Source: Paludibacter sp. (lineage in GTDB: Bacteria > Bacteroidota > Bacteroidia > Bacteroidales > Paludibacteraceae). From it: a DNA stretch of 64,000 bases. The DNA lies in assembly GCA_024710005.1 (NCBI GenBank), contig JANJVQ010000028.1:1-64000 (forward strand), given 5' to 3'. The notes under the pieces are model-generated. The model saw only the letters and a list, made by a program, of their open reading frames with translations. It was not told where the DNA came from and did not search any database. A program made the position numbers and the translations under genes. Position 1 is the stretch's first letter; each line of letters begins with the position of its first letter. Positions 39,385-49,731 of this stretch are shown here, piece after piece.

Positions 39385-40683
39385 TTATTTCACGTTAAAG
39401 GCTATGCGCAACTCATCAATCTCTTTATCACCCATGGGCTGAAGTGGCCCGATGGAAGAAGCCATGACTAATGAATTGGCACTGAATTCGGCCACTTCAA
39501 GGTAATCAAATGTATTTAATAATTTATCGCCTGTTACAAATACACAATCGTTCTCAATAAGGATTGCACGATGATGATTGAACATGGTTGCTATCTTATC
39601 TATCTCATTATAAATCAATCCGAATGGAACAGATGGAACATCCTGCAGGAAAATCCAGCTTTCAGGAATGGTTCGCACATCGAATGCCTTCCGGCTCACT
39701 GCATGCGCCATCAGGTTAACAGGTTGCGTGGTTATGATTGAATTGATATGCGGATTAAGTTGATAAATACGGTGATGCAAAGCAACTGAACGACTCGGCA
39801 CCTTTCCTGCTTCGGCCATGCCATTTTTAATCTGCACGATATCATTCGGCTGAATGTCCCAACGGGCAACATCCCGTGGTGTAATCAAAAAATCGTTGTA
39901 ATGCCACCGTACCGAAACGGTTCCATAGGTTGAAATCATCAATCCCTGATCGCAGGCACGACGGATTATCTTGACCATATCCGAACGCAAAGCCCTTTCA
40001 TCCGAAGGATACTCAACATCCATATAATGAGCAATATTTTTCGGAAAGTGATGAATATATTGTGCTATTTGCTCATCGGTCAACACATTGACGTTCCCAA
40101 TCCTACCTGCATTCACAATGGTGCGGCAACAGAACTCAAGTGTCTCGAAACGTTGATAAACATCCATCATATTTGTGCCACCCAATACCACTCCGTGGTT
40201 TTCCATGATAACAGCCTTATAACGCTTATTTTTAAATTCCGTCGCAATTTTTTCACCCAGGTCTTCACTCCCCGGACAGCCATAAGGAGCAAAACCTATT
40301 TCGCCACAGATATCCCTCGCCTGCGGAACGATATTCGTATCCGGCACTTTGCGTGCAATGCTAAAAGCGACTAATCCCGGCGGATGTGCATGAATGATGG
40401 CTGTCAGTTCCGGTCTGGCTTTGTAAATAGCCTTGTGAAAAGGATATTCCGAAGAAGGTTTATGCGGACCGACTATCGAACCATCTTTTTTAATCAGTAT
40501 TATATCTTTGACTGTCAACGACCCTTTATCTACTCCTGAAGGAGTTATCCAAATATCTCCGTTTGCATCTTTGATGGAAATATTACCACCGGATGTAGTG
40601 GTCATGCCACTCCGGTAAATGCGTCCGATGATCACGTTGATTTGCTCGGAGGGATGCATTAAATTGATGTCTAATTGTTTCAT
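39385..40683 (-). CDS. Two-domain class II aldolase/adducin family protein
   Basis: N-terminal SGGNISI, IHAHPPG, MENHGVV; second aldolase-like domain from about residue 220. Confidence 0.85.
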   Translation of the reverse strand: MKQLDINLMHPSEQINVIIGRIYRSGMTTTSGGNISIKDANGDIWITPSGVDKGSLTVKDIILIKKDGSIVGPHKPSSEYPFHKAIYKARPELTAIIHAHPPGLVAFSIARKVPDTNIVPQARDICGEIGFAPYGCPGSEDLGEKIATEFKNKRYKAVIMENHGVVLGGTNMMDVYQRFETLEFCCRTIVNAGRIGNVNVLTDEQIAQYIHHFPKNIAHYMDVEYPSDERALRSDMVKIIRRACDQGLMISTYGTVSVRWHYNDFLITPRDVARWDIQPNDIVQIKNGMAEAGKVPSRSVALHHRIYQLNPHINSIITTQPVNLMAHAVSRKAFDVRTIPESWIFLQDVPSVPFGLIYNEIDKIATMFNHHRAILIENDCVFVTGDKLLNTFDYLEVAEFSANSLVMASSIGPLQPMGDKEIDELRIAFNVK

Positions 40684-40697
40684 TTTAATATTTTTAT

Positions 40698-40813
40698 ACC
40701 ATATAAGTCATATAAGTTACATATAAGTTGAATAATAACATCATTTTTATATTAATGAGTGTAAGCAAAAAATTATATAAAAGCTTATATGTAACTTATA
40801 TGACTTATATGGT
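40698..40813. repeat. CATATAAG palindromic repeat, copy 1
   Basis: accatataagtcatataagttacatataagtt ... aagcttatatgtaacttatatgacttatatggt. Confidence 0.92.
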
Positions 40814-42081
40814 TAATTAAATTCATTCAGTAAATAACTTTCAGCTTCCACATTCCACAAACCATTGTGCCGGTCGCATATCTCAGCCAGTTTTTTAAAT
40901 AAATCATTGGTTTCACCTAATTTAGCAAAATCCGTTATGGGTGTCAACGGCATTTCGATGTGCGTATAAATCAGTTTTTTACCCCCGGGAATTTCAGGCA
41001 AATGTTTTGTTGCATCGATAACCGCATCTAATCCACCGATATGCGTTACCAATCCCGCCGGGTCAAGACCTTTTGACATTAAATCCAGGGCCTCTACCAT
41101 ATCATCATTATTACCACCACTGGTTCCCACGACGTGGGTGTAAGCATAATGCACATTGTAAAAATTAAACATGGCACTGAAATTCGGATCTGAAGGTCCT
41201 GCAAAGAAATTCAAACAGCCGTCGAAAGCTAAAATAGCATCCGCCTGTTCCACAACAGGTTTAACCGGAGCAAACACAAATACATCGTCGTATCCGGTCC
41301 CTGCTGAAATAGCTTTCAACTCTTCTGCCGGATTTTCCATTTTAGCTGTGTTTACATAACGTAAATCGATGCCTACTGATGCCGCAAATTCAACCGTATA
41401 AAGCAATGCTGCCCGGTCGAGCCGAACCTGATCCACATCCGTCACCACACAGAGCGAGGGACGCCGGTCGGGTCGGTGTAATACATAATTGATGGCTGCC
41501 AGTCCCATGGGTCCCACGCCTGCTAAAATAGCCATTTTGCCACCTTCAACGATATCCATTTTATGAACATAACTTCCGGGAGTTGTATGATAGTTAGCAT
41601 GCATGGCACCGATCACGCAGGAAAGTGGCTCAGCCAATGATGCCGGATAATACCCTTCGCCCTGATAGGCTAACAGGCAGTCTTTTTCCATCACTTCCTT
41701 CGGAATGATGACGTAAGTTGCATCTCCACCGATGTATTGGTAACTATAACCCGGTGCACTGAGAATTCCCACCGGACCCTCTTCGTAATTCAATGCAGGC
41801 TGAATAGAAAATTTATCTCCCGCTTTAAACTGATGTGCCCATTTAGCACCCACTTGCACCAACTCACCTGCGAATTCATGCCCGATGATGATGGGATTTT
41901 CCGCCACATCATCCGGAATGCGTTTGTGATCAGTCCCTTGTGAGGAAGCCTTGTAAGATGACATACAAAGGGAATCCGATACAACTTTTGCTAATATCTC
42001 ATCTTCTTTAATTTGTGGCAATTCAAATTCCTCCAGTCGGAGGTCCTTTTTGCCGTATAATCTGATTGCTTTGGTTTTCAT
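40813..42081 (-). CDS. Zinc-dependent medium-chain dehydrogenase (sorbitol/L-sorbose-1-phosphate reductase-like)
   Basis: GHEFAGELVQVGAKW, AEPLSCVIGAMHANY, AILAGVGPMGLAAINY. Confidence 0.82.
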   Translation of the reverse strand: MKTKAIRLYGKKDLRLEEFELPQIKEDEILAKVVSDSLCMSSYKASSQGTDHKRIPDDVAENPIIIGHEFAGELVQVGAKWAHQFKAGDKFSIQPALNYEEGPVGILSAPGYSYQYIGGDATYVIIPKEVMEKDCLLAYQGEGYYPASLAEPLSCVIGAMHANYHTTPGSYVHKMDIVEGGKMAILAGVGPMGLAAINYVLHRPDRRPSLCVVTDVDQVRLDRAALLYTVEFAASVGIDLRYVNTAKMENPAEELKAISAGTGYDDVFVFAPVKPVVEQADAILAFDGCLNFFAGPSDPNFSAMFNFYNVHYAYTHVVGTSGGNNDDMVEALDLMSKGLDPAGLVTHIGGLDAVIDATKHLPEIPGGKKLIYTHIEMPLTPITDFAKLGETNDLFKKLAEICDRHNGLWNVEAESYLLNEFN

Positions 42082-42096
42082 TTAGATTTATTTTTT

Positions 42097-42211
42097 ACCA
42101 TATAAGTCATATAAGCTACATATAAGTATTCTGTAAAAATATCAATTGTTATACTCTTTTTTTTAAAGTTTTGGTTTTAAACTTATATGAAGCTTATATG
42201 ACTTATATGGT
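42097..42211. repeat. CATATAAG palindromic repeat, copy 2
   Basis: accatataagtcatataagctacatataagt ... acttatatgaagcttatatgacttatatggt. Confidence 0.92.
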
Positions 42212-42221
42212 TTATTTCAAA

Positions 42222-44183
42222 TTAAGCCAGCATTACCTGCCCCCCTGTAACCGGCAAGGCCTGTCCGGTTTCACCGCATTGCTCCATCAGGTATAATACC
42301 CCTTTGGTAACATCTTCAGGTGAACAACCTTTCTTCATGGGTACCTGCGACAGGTAAAATTCCTTGACATCATCAACAGTTTTTGCTCCGGGAACCTTGC
42401 CTGCACGGAGATATTGCACGAACAGGCCATTATCGGGGTCACTCCAGAGCGGACCTTCATAAAAATTACCCGGACAAACCGCATTTACCTTGATATTGTA
42501 TGGCGCCAGTTCCAGTGCGAAAGACTGCGTTAAACCGATGCCACCGAATTTTCCGCCTGCATAAGCAAAATTGGCTTTACTACCCCGCAATCCCGACTTG
42601 GAGTTGATTTGAATGATATCTGCAAAGTAGTCCGGCCTTGCATATTTCGTTTGTAGTTTCATGATTTTACTCACTACTTTCGTGCAATAGAAATAGGCAT
42701 TGTAATTTATCTTTGTAACAAAGTCAAAGTCTTCAGGAGTCATTTCATCCAAACTCCCTGCTTTTAATACCCCGGCATTACTGATAAATGCATCAATTCC
42801 ACCAAAATGACAAATGCTCTCGTGAATCAAGTTTTCGATGCTTGGAATTTCACTTACATTTGTTTTTACAAAAATGGCGCGGTTACTTTTTGTCAAACCA
42901 TTGAAACGTTCAACGGTATCTTTTCCAACCGTTTCATTCATATCTGCCACGACTATATTCGCACCTTCCTGCAACAAACAACGGGCAATCCCTTCACCAA
43001 AACCCTGAGCTGCACCCGTTACAATAATGGTTTTATTCTCAGCGCGACCTGCAGAAACACCAATAGCAACAGATCGCCGGTAGTTCTCAACTTCCCAGTT
43101 ATCGATAAAATCTATTTGTTCCTGTGTCATGGGATGCGCACCGCCAAAAGATTTTGCCCAATACGCAATTTTCATTGCATCTTCAAAAACATCTAAAAGG
43201 ATTTCGCACTGTTTCGCATTATCTCCTACTGCCACTAATCCGATGCCTTTGATAAGTATTATTTTTGGCAAATAATCGTTTTTCACTTTGAATGCAGCAA
43301 TGATTTTTTCAGCTTCAGTCAAGACTATTTCAGGATCTTCTTCGTTCAGAAAAATATAGCTGGATTTACAATATACAATGGCATCCGGTGTATACGGACG
43401 AGCAATATTTCGTTGCTCTGTTTCACTATCATAAAAGAATTTAATCAGCTTATTTTTTCTCACTTTCAGGGTTTTCAGACCTTCTTTTGAAAGCATCATC
43501 CTCAAACCGGGCAAAATCAATTCGGTACAGGAACAATAAGGTCTATCTCCCGAAGGAAGCTTTATACTTACAGCCTTTTCTAATGTCTCAATAATATCTG
43601 TATAAATTTGTTTTATTTCAGCAGTGGTATTGGCAGCTACAAAAATGCCATGATTTTGCAACCAGATAAGCTGTGGTTCCTCCTTGTATTTTAATTTATA
43701 CGCATTAATTTTCTCCTCTACCTTTTTAAAAAGCACATAACCAGGGTCAGTATAAGGGACATATACATTCTTCTCTCCAAAAAGGCGGAATAATTCCTTT
43801 TCAGCATCCTCAGCGCACATCAAACCATTTACCAGTGTAGGATGCAAATGCACCACATAAGCATATCCAATGATATTATGCATGGAAGTCTCTACCGATG
43901 GACGTTTGCCTTTTGTCAGGGTAGCATCAGCCAAATCATTTTTCACCTGTTCTTCCCGTTCTGTTGCATCGGAGCTGTAAACCTTTTCCGACATCCGGCT
44001 GAGTTTTTCCCTGTCCAACACAGCAAATCCATCTTCAGTAATGGTTGCTAAAGAAGAACCACTGGCTTTAACCCAGATTTTCTCATCATTTTTATACGAT
44101 GTATTTCCTCCCCCGGCAATCACGAATCGTTTGTCGTTGCCGTAGTAGCGGGAAATGTCGATTAAATCCTGTATTGCTTTCAT
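42222..44183 (-). CDS. Bifunctional rhamnulose-1-phosphate aldolase / short-chain dehydrogenase (RhaEW-like)
   Basis: N-terminal class II aldolase (VVHLHPTLVNGLMC, LQNHGIFVA) fused to SDR (IIVTGAAQGFGEGIARCLL...YAGGKFGGIGLTQSFALELAPYNIKVNAVCPG); rhamnose context. Confidence 0.88.
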   Translation of the reverse strand: MKAIQDLIDISRYYGNDKRFVIAGGGNTSYKNDEKIWVKASGSSLATITEDGFAVLDREKLSRMSEKVYSSDATEREEQVKNDLADATLTKGKRPSVETSMHNIIGYAYVVHLHPTLVNGLMCAEDAEKELFRLFGEKNVYVPYTDPGYVLFKKVEEKINAYKLKYKEEPQLIWLQNHGIFVAANTTAEIKQIYTDIIETLEKAVSIKLPSGDRPYCSCTELILPGLRMMLSKEGLKTLKVRKNKLIKFFYDSETEQRNIARPYTPDAIVYCKSSYIFLNEEDPEIVLTEAEKIIAAFKVKNDYLPKIILIKGIGLVAVGDNAKQCEILLDVFEDAMKIAYWAKSFGGAHPMTQEQIDFIDNWEVENYRRSVAIGVSAGRAENKTIIVTGAAQGFGEGIARCLLQEGANIVVADMNETVGKDTVERFNGLTKSNRAIFVKTNVSEIPSIENLIHESICHFGGIDAFISNAGVLKAGSLDEMTPEDFDFVTKINYNAYFYCTKVVSKIMKLQTKYARPDYFADIIQINSKSGLRGSKANFAYAGGKFGGIGLTQSFALELAPYNIKVNAVCPGNFYEGPLWSDPDNGLFVQYLRAGKVPGAKTVDDVKEFYLSQVPMKKGCSPEDVTKGVLYLMEQCGETGQALPVTGGQVMLA

Positions 44184-44195
44184 ATTTTCTTTGGA

Positions 44196-44310
44196 ACCAT
44201 ATAAGTCATATAAGTTACATGTAAGCTTTCTGTGCAGATACTAAATGTAATTTTCAATTATTAATAAATTGAGGTTTTAACTTATATGTAACTTATATGA
44301 CTTATATGGT
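44196..44310. repeat. CATATAAG palindromic repeat, copy 3 (overlaps the PHP gene stop)
   Basis: accatataagtcatataagttacatgtaagct ... aacttatatgtaacttatatgacttatatggt. Confidence 0.92.
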
Positions 44311-45462
44311 GTTATTTATTAATTCATCACCGAGTTTCACAAACTCTCCTCGTTTAGATCGATCTGCTTTACCCTCAGCATCCACATATCCCCTGAGTCC
44401 CTGCGCCACCAAATGCTGATGCGCGGCTATCACGCAAGCGCCTTCATAGTTGATTTGCATCAACATCTCCGTAAGCGCTGTATTATTTCGTGCAAAAAGT
44501 TCGATGGGCTCCATGGCCGGGGTATTGTGTTCGCTGCCGAAAGTCACCACAAAACCCTGTTCATACAAATAGGAAGCATATTTCTCTAACAAGACCACAT
44601 CATTTCGGGTAGAAATAAACTCCACCGAATGAAATCCCCTTTCGGTAAGCTGTTTTGCTACCCGTTCCAAATCCCCTTCAAAATCAGTATAAACACCTTT
44701 CGCATCATCAGCCAGAAAAGGATAAGTCGGGATGCCTCCTGCGGCAAGGATAATCTCGCAAACGGTTTGCATCGGCAAAAAAGCCTTCGGATCTTCCGGC
44801 ACAAATGCTCCACCACCAGCTTTGAGTAGATTAGCTCTAATTTCATTCTCAACTCCGGCGAAATCATCTACCTGAGACTTCAGTTCTTTTCCTCCGAATA
44901 TTTTACTGAAAATTTCATTTATTTTCTCCTCATCATTTTCACAAGTCTCATACACCTTCAACCGCAACGCTTTAGCCAAATGACGTTCGCGGAACATCCC
45001 TTTTGTCAGGTTACTCTTTATCCATTTGATATCGAGAATAAAACCCGCATCCACATCCAACAGGATACCATTTAGTTTCCGGCACATGGCATCTACCTGT
45101 GCATTCGACTCTTTCAATACCGATGCAAGTTGGGAATTATATGGCTCACTCAACTTAAAAGGATAAGCAAGCCCCTTCCCGCTGATATATGTTCTGCCCG
45201 GATTTCCGGGATCATTTACGCGCAATCCTGCTTTTTGATCCGCTTCATTCAGACTGATAAACTCTATGTTGAAAAGTGGATACAACCCCCTTTCCTTACA
45301 ACCTTTTGACCATGCATCATAACCGGCAGCAGTATAAAAATCATTGATACCAACTACTTTTACATGTTCAGCCACAGCCCTGTCGAGTGCCTCTTCGAGA
45401 TGAGAAAAAGCACTGAAAGAATATGGGGTGTGGAGGTGTGCGTTGACTTTAATCATTTTCAA
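44302..45462 (-). CDS. PHP-domain metal-dependent phosphoesterase-like protein
   Basis: NAHLHTPYSFSAFSHLEEALDRAVAEHVKVVGINDF; FVTFGSEHNTPAM. Confidence 0.75.
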   Translation of the reverse strand: MKMIKVNAHLHTPYSFSAFSHLEEALDRAVAEHVKVVGINDFYTAAGYDAWSKGCKERGLYPLFNIEFISLNEADQKAGLRVNDPGNPGRTYISGKGLAYPFKLSEPYNSQLASVLKESNAQVDAMCRKLNGILLDVDAGFILDIKWIKSNLTKGMFRERHLAKALRLKVYETCENDEEKINEIFSKIFGGKELKSQVDDFAGVENEIRANLLKAGGGAFVPEDPKAFLPMQTVCEIILAAGGIPTYPFLADDAKGVYTDFEGDLERVAKQLTERGFHSVEFISTRNDVVLLEKYASYLYEQGFVVTFGSEHNTPAMEPIELFARNNTALTEMLMQINYEGACVIAAHQHLVAQGLRGYVDAEGKADRSKRGEFVKLGDELINNTI

Positions 45463-45495
45463 TTCATTTTTATAGATGTTGGCACATTGACAAAT

Positions 45496-47982
45496 TTACA
45501 CTCCCAGCTTCGCCCTTCTGATTATCTCTCCATCCGTGAAGTTTTGTCCAGGCACATAACCCGCCAATGGTTGAATTCTTTCATGGATGATATCTAAAAA
45601 CCAATTAACCTGCGGGAAGAAAGACTCTTCCAGTTCAAAAGCCGGCGTAATCCAGTTGCGGGAACCCAGTACTGCCACAGGGGCGTCTAAGTAATCGAAA
45701 CAAAGTTGTGAGATATTGGCCGCCATATCATTCAGGAACGATCCACGCGTACAGGCATCGCTGGCAACAATCACCTTTCCTGTTTTCTTTACCGACTCAA
45801 CCACTTTCTCGTAGTTAAACGGAACCAGACAACGGGCATCAATCACTTCAGCACTCATACCATATTTCTCTTCCAACACCCTGGCAGCCTGTAAAGCCGG
45901 ATAAAGCGTATGACCCACGGTAAGAATTGTGATATCATTTCCTGCTTTTTTCACATCCGGTTCGCCAAATGGTATTTCATAATAATCTTCGGGAACACCA
46001 CCCTCGTGGAACTGCTCTCCGATATCATAGATACGCTGACTCTCAAAATAAATCACCGGATCGGTGCCCTGTAAAGCCGCGTTCATCAAGCCCTTGGCAT
46101 CATAGGGAGTAACCGGAAAACAAACCTTAATACCGGGAATCTGGGCAACAAGCGATGTCCAGTCCTGTGAGTGTTGAGCACCATATTTGGAGCCGACCGA
46201 GACCCTGAGCACAACCGGCATCTTGAGCACATTACCACTCATGGCCTGCCATTTGGGCAATTGATTGAAAACCTCATCACCACAACGACCCAGAAAGTCG
46301 CAATACATAATCTCCGGCACTACCCTTCCCCCGCACATGGCATAACCGATGGCAGTTCCCACGATAGAAGCTTCAGATATTGGGGAATTGAATAGTCGGT
46401 GATAGGGCAAAGCTTCCGTCATACCACCATAAACGGCAAAAGCGCCGCCCCAATCCCGGTTTTCTTCGCCATAGGCTATCAGTGACGCGTCTTTATAAAA
46501 ACGATCCATCATCGCCTCGAAGATACCGTCACGCAGTTGATATTGTTTCATTTTGCTAAAAGGTTTTCCGTCTGCATCAAAAGCAAAACGTTCTTTGGCA
46601 GCTATTTTCTTTACCCTTGGATTATCAGCCAATGGCATCAGTACATCGGGTTTGGCTGCCGACATGGCATCCACCGAGCCATTCGAGAACATCATATCAC
46701 CGATGATGTCTGCATTTTTCATCCGCGGAGAGATTGTATCATCAATGGATTTGAGGAACATTTCATAAATCACTGTTTTGATTTCTGTCCATGTTTCATC
46801 CAAATCTGCTTGTGAGGCAACGTTTGCATCTATCATTTGCTTTCCGAAAGAAGCAATACAGTCTTGTTTCTCCCAGGCTTCCACCTCTTCTTTCGAACGG
46901 TAAGAAGAAGCATCCGAGGGTGAGTGGCCGCTGTAACGGTAAGTCAGCACATCCAGCAACACCGGACCGCGCTTTTCATCTATCACTTTACGTTTGCGTT
47001 TGTAAGCATCAATCACAGCCAGGGGATTGTAACCGTCCACCCTTTCGGCATGCATCTGATCTGCATTCACACCGGCACCAATTCTGGCAGCAATGCCATA
47101 ACCCATCGTTTCACCGCAGGTCTGACCACCCATCCCGTACTGGTTGTTCATGATGTTGATAATCACGGGCAATCCTCCTTTCATATCGCCTTCCCAAAGT
47201 TCATTAAACTGGTCCATGGCAGCAAAACTGATTCCTTCCCAAACCGGACCGCAAGCCATAGAGGCATCCCCAATGTTGGCAACTACCAATCCCGGTTTGC
47301 GGTTCACTTTTTTATACAAAGCAGCACCCACGGCAATATCACCCGAACCACCCACGATGGCATTGTTGGGATACACCCCGAATGGTGTGAAGAAAGCATG
47401 CATAGAGCCTCCCAGTCCTTTGTTGAAACCTGTTTCACGGGCAAAAATTTCAGCCAAAGTTCCGTAAACCAAAAATCGACGAGCCAACTCTTTCGTAGTT
47501 CCTTCAAAACCGTTTTTCACCACATTTAATACAGCCCCATCAAAAAAATTAGTCATGACCTCCATCAAAAACTGATCATTAGCTTTGTGGATAGCCGACA
47601 TGCCTTTGGCTAAGATTTCACCATGACTTCTGTGGCTACCGAAAATAAAATCATCTACGGTCAGTGTCCAGGCCATACCAACAGCTGCCGATTCCTGTCC
47701 GATTGACAGGTGAGCCGGGCCGGGATGGTTATAGGGTGTACCATTATACTCTCCTTTTGTTTTAATCAGGTTCAACATGGTTTCAAACTCACGAATGAGC
47801 ACCATATCATGATAAATGGCTTTGAACTCCTCGTTGGAGAAATTTCCTTTTTCATCTTTCACCGTTTTTTGATACTGGTTTACCGGAATTGGTTGGAATG
47901 AAACATATCCTGGCTTCCTTGATGCAACTGGATCAATGTGTTGTAATTTTGGCATTGTTGTATTTAAATTTAACCTCTCCAA
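45496..47982 (-). CDS. Fused alpha+beta E1 subunits of a 2-oxoacid dehydrogenase; likely real start at 47955 (MPKLQHIDPV)
   Basis: TPP motif GDASMACGPVWEGISFAA...NNQYGMGGQ; beta half YGEENRDWGGAFAVYGG, SPISEASIVGTAIGYAMCGGRVVPEIMYCDF. Confidence 0.9.
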   Translation of the reverse strand: MERLNLNTTMPKLQHIDPVASRKPGYVSFQPIPVNQYQKTVKDEKGNFSNEEFKAIYHDMVLIREFETMLNLIKTKGEYNGTPYNHPGPAHLSIGQESAAVGMAWTLTVDDFIFGSHRSHGEILAKGMSAIHKANDQFLMEVMTNFFDGAVLNVVKNGFEGTTKELARRFLVYGTLAEIFARETGFNKGLGGSMHAFFTPFGVYPNNAIVGGSGDIAVGAALYKKVNRKPGLVVANIGDASMACGPVWEGISFAAMDQFNELWEGDMKGGLPVIINIMNNQYGMGGQTCGETMGYGIAARIGAGVNADQMHAERVDGYNPLAVIDAYKRKRKVIDEKRGPVLLDVLTYRYSGHSPSDASSYRSKEEVEAWEKQDCIASFGKQMIDANVASQADLDETWTEIKTVIYEMFLKSIDDTISPRMKNADIIGDMMFSNGSVDAMSAAKPDVLMPLADNPRVKKIAAKERFAFDADGKPFSKMKQYQLRDGIFEAMMDRFYKDASLIAYGEENRDWGGAFAVYGGMTEALPYHRLFNSPISEASIVGTAIGYAMCGGRVVPEIMYCDFLGRCGDEVFNQLPKWQAMSGNVLKMPVVLRVSVGSKYGAQHSQDWTSLVAQIPGIKVCFPVTPYDAKGLMNAALQGTDPVIYFESQRIYDIGEQFHEGGVPEDYYEIPFGEPDVKKAGNDITILTVGHTLYPALQAARVLEEKYGMSAEVIDARCLVPFNYEKVVESVKKTGKVIVASDACTRGSFLNDMAANISQLCFDYLDAPVAVLGSRNWITPAFELEESFFPQVNWFLDIIHERIQPLAGYVPGQNFTDGEIIRRAKLGV

Positions 47983-48244
47983 CCCACCTCACCCCAGCCC
48001 TCTCCAGAGGAGAGGGAGAGTGCATATAACCATGTGACATGTGACTAAGAGGGGTAATTGTTTATATTCTTAATTTATCATTATGTTTTTACTTAATCTT
48101 GAACCTTTTGCTCACTCCCTCTCCTTTGGAGAGGGCTGGGGAGAGGTTTTTCTTTTGCTCACTCCCTCTCCTCTGGAGAGGGCTGGGGTGAGGTTTTTCT
48201 TTTGCTCACTCCCTCTCCTTTGGAGAGGGCTGGGGTGAGGTTTA
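47971..48244. repeat. Repeat cluster: three tandem 47-bp units (about 48105-48244) plus an inverted partial copy (about 47971-48021)
   Basis: cttttgctcactccctctcctttggagagggctggggtgaggttttt units start at 48105, 48152, 48199; inverse cacctcaccccagccctctccagaggagaggg. Confidence 0.92.
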
Positions 48245-49640
48245 TTGTTTCCTTGAAAATCTCACTTACGGTTGGATGCGGGAATACTACTTCCTGCAAC
48301 TGTTCTATTGTCATTTCCTGCTCAATGGCCATGCAGGCGCCATAAATCATCTCACTGCAAGGGTTACCCAGCATGTGAACGCCAATGACTTCTCCATGTT
48401 TCTCTCCAATTAAGACCTTGCAAATGCCGCTTCCACCTTCATTCTCGGCAACAAACCGTCCGGCATAAACCATGGGCATTTTAGCAATCCTGTATTTTAT
48501 ACCTTTTGCACGGGCTGATTCCTCGGTCTCTCCCACTCCCGCAACTTCAGGATTGGTGTAAACCACCCCCGGGATGGCATGGTAACGCATGTGGTCATTT
48601 CTGCCTGTGAGGTTGTTAACCACCACTTCTCCTTCCCGACTGGCCGTATGGGCGAGTAATGAGAATCCCGTTACATCACCCGCGGCATATATGCCGGGTA
48701 CGTTTGTGCGCATCTTTTCATCGACTTTGATACCGCCTTTGTAGAGTTCCACATGCAGGTTTTCAAGTCCGAATCCCTGAATAACCGGCCTTCTTCCAAC
48801 GCTAACGAGTATTTTGTCTGATTCAATGGTTTCTGTTTTTCCTTCTTTCTCAAAAATGACTTGGTTACCTTCGACCCTCACCACTTTGGCATTGAGGTTA
48901 AACGCTATGCCTTTTTTCGCATAATGATTGCGCAACATGGCTGATATTTCCAAGTCCAATCCTCCAAGAATTTCCGGTAGCATCTCCACAACCGTGACTT
49001 TCGTTCCCAAACTATTGAAAAAACTGGCAAATTCCATCCCGATAACCCCTGCTCCGATAACGACCAACGAATCAGGTTTTTCTTTCAGCTCCAGTATCTC
49101 CCGATTGGTCAGGATGATATTGCCCGATTTATCGCCGGTTTCTTTTAATCCCGGTATGGGGGGAATAAATGCTTCTGAGCCCGTACAAATCAACAAATTC
49201 TTGCCTTTATACAAATTGCCCGCACAACTCACCTCAACACCTTCCTTGCCTCGACCCACAATCATGGCTTCTCCCTTAATTACCGTTACCTGGTTCATCT
49301 TCATCTTGCCTTCCACCCCGGCAACCAGCTTCTTTACCACCTTGTTCTTTCTTGCCATCATGGCAGAAAAATCAAAGCGGATGTTATCACCAAAAACACC
49401 GTATCTATCCCCATGCAGGGCATTCTCATAGGTCTTGGCACTATAAAGGAGTGTTTTGGTGGGGATGCAGCCTTCGTTCAGACACACACCTCCCATGCTC
49501 TTTTTCTCGAAAAGCAACACTTTCAGGCCTTTGTGACCCGCTCGTTCGGCTGCTACGTATCCGGCAGGACCGCCGCCAATGATGATTAAATCGTGTTGTT
49601 CCATATTATTTATTATTTTTTCTAAAACCACAAAAGGCAC
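48159..49640 (-). CDS. lpdA: dihydrolipoyl dehydrogenase (E3) with repeat-encoded C-terminal extension
   Basis: GGGPAGYVAAERAGHKGLKVLLFEKKSMGGVCLNEGCIPTKTLLYSA; HPTVSEIFKETI then NLTPALSKGEGVSKRKTSPQPSPEERE. Confidence 0.93.
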   Translation of the reverse strand: MPFVVLEKIINNMEQHDLIIIGGGPAGYVAAERAGHKGLKVLLFEKKSMGGVCLNEGCIPTKTLLYSAKTYENALHGDRYGVFGDNIRFDFSAMMARKNKVVKKLVAGVEGKMKMNQVTVIKGEAMIVGRGKEGVEVSCAGNLYKGKNLLICTGSEAFIPPIPGLKETGDKSGNIILTNREILELKEKPDSLVVIGAGVIGMEFASFFNSLGTKVTVVEMLPEILGGLDLEISAMLRNHYAKKGIAFNLNAKVVRVEGNQVIFEKEGKTETIESDKILVSVGRRPVIQGFGLENLHVELYKGGIKVDEKMRTNVPGIYAAGDVTGFSLLAHTASREGEVVVNNLTGRNDHMRYHAIPGVVYTNPEVAGVGETEESARAKGIKYRIAKMPMVYAGRFVAENEGGSGICKVLIGEKHGEVIGVHMLGNPCSEMIYGACMAIEQEMTIEQLQEVVFPHPTVSEIFKETINLTPALSKGEGVSKRKTSPQPSPEERE

Positions 49641-49731
49641 AAAAGAAAAACCAAGGAATCACAAAAGATTAAACCTTTAAGTCTTAAACCATCAACTAAC
49701 CCTTGACCACTTACAATTATTATGTTTAACA

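Noticed and set aside
46791-47529. Long antisense ORFs (e.g. 46791-47153, 46924-47529) as genes
   Set aside because: They overlap the well-supported E1 coding sequence on the opposite strand and look like shadow ORFs of higher-GC coding DNA
45496-47982. E1 alpha/beta fusion as a novelty
   Set aside because: Fused 2-oxoacid dehydrogenase E1 proteins are known in Bacteroidota; reported only as a feature
48105-48244. CRISPR array
   Set aside because: Three contiguous 47-bp units without unique spacers and no cas genes
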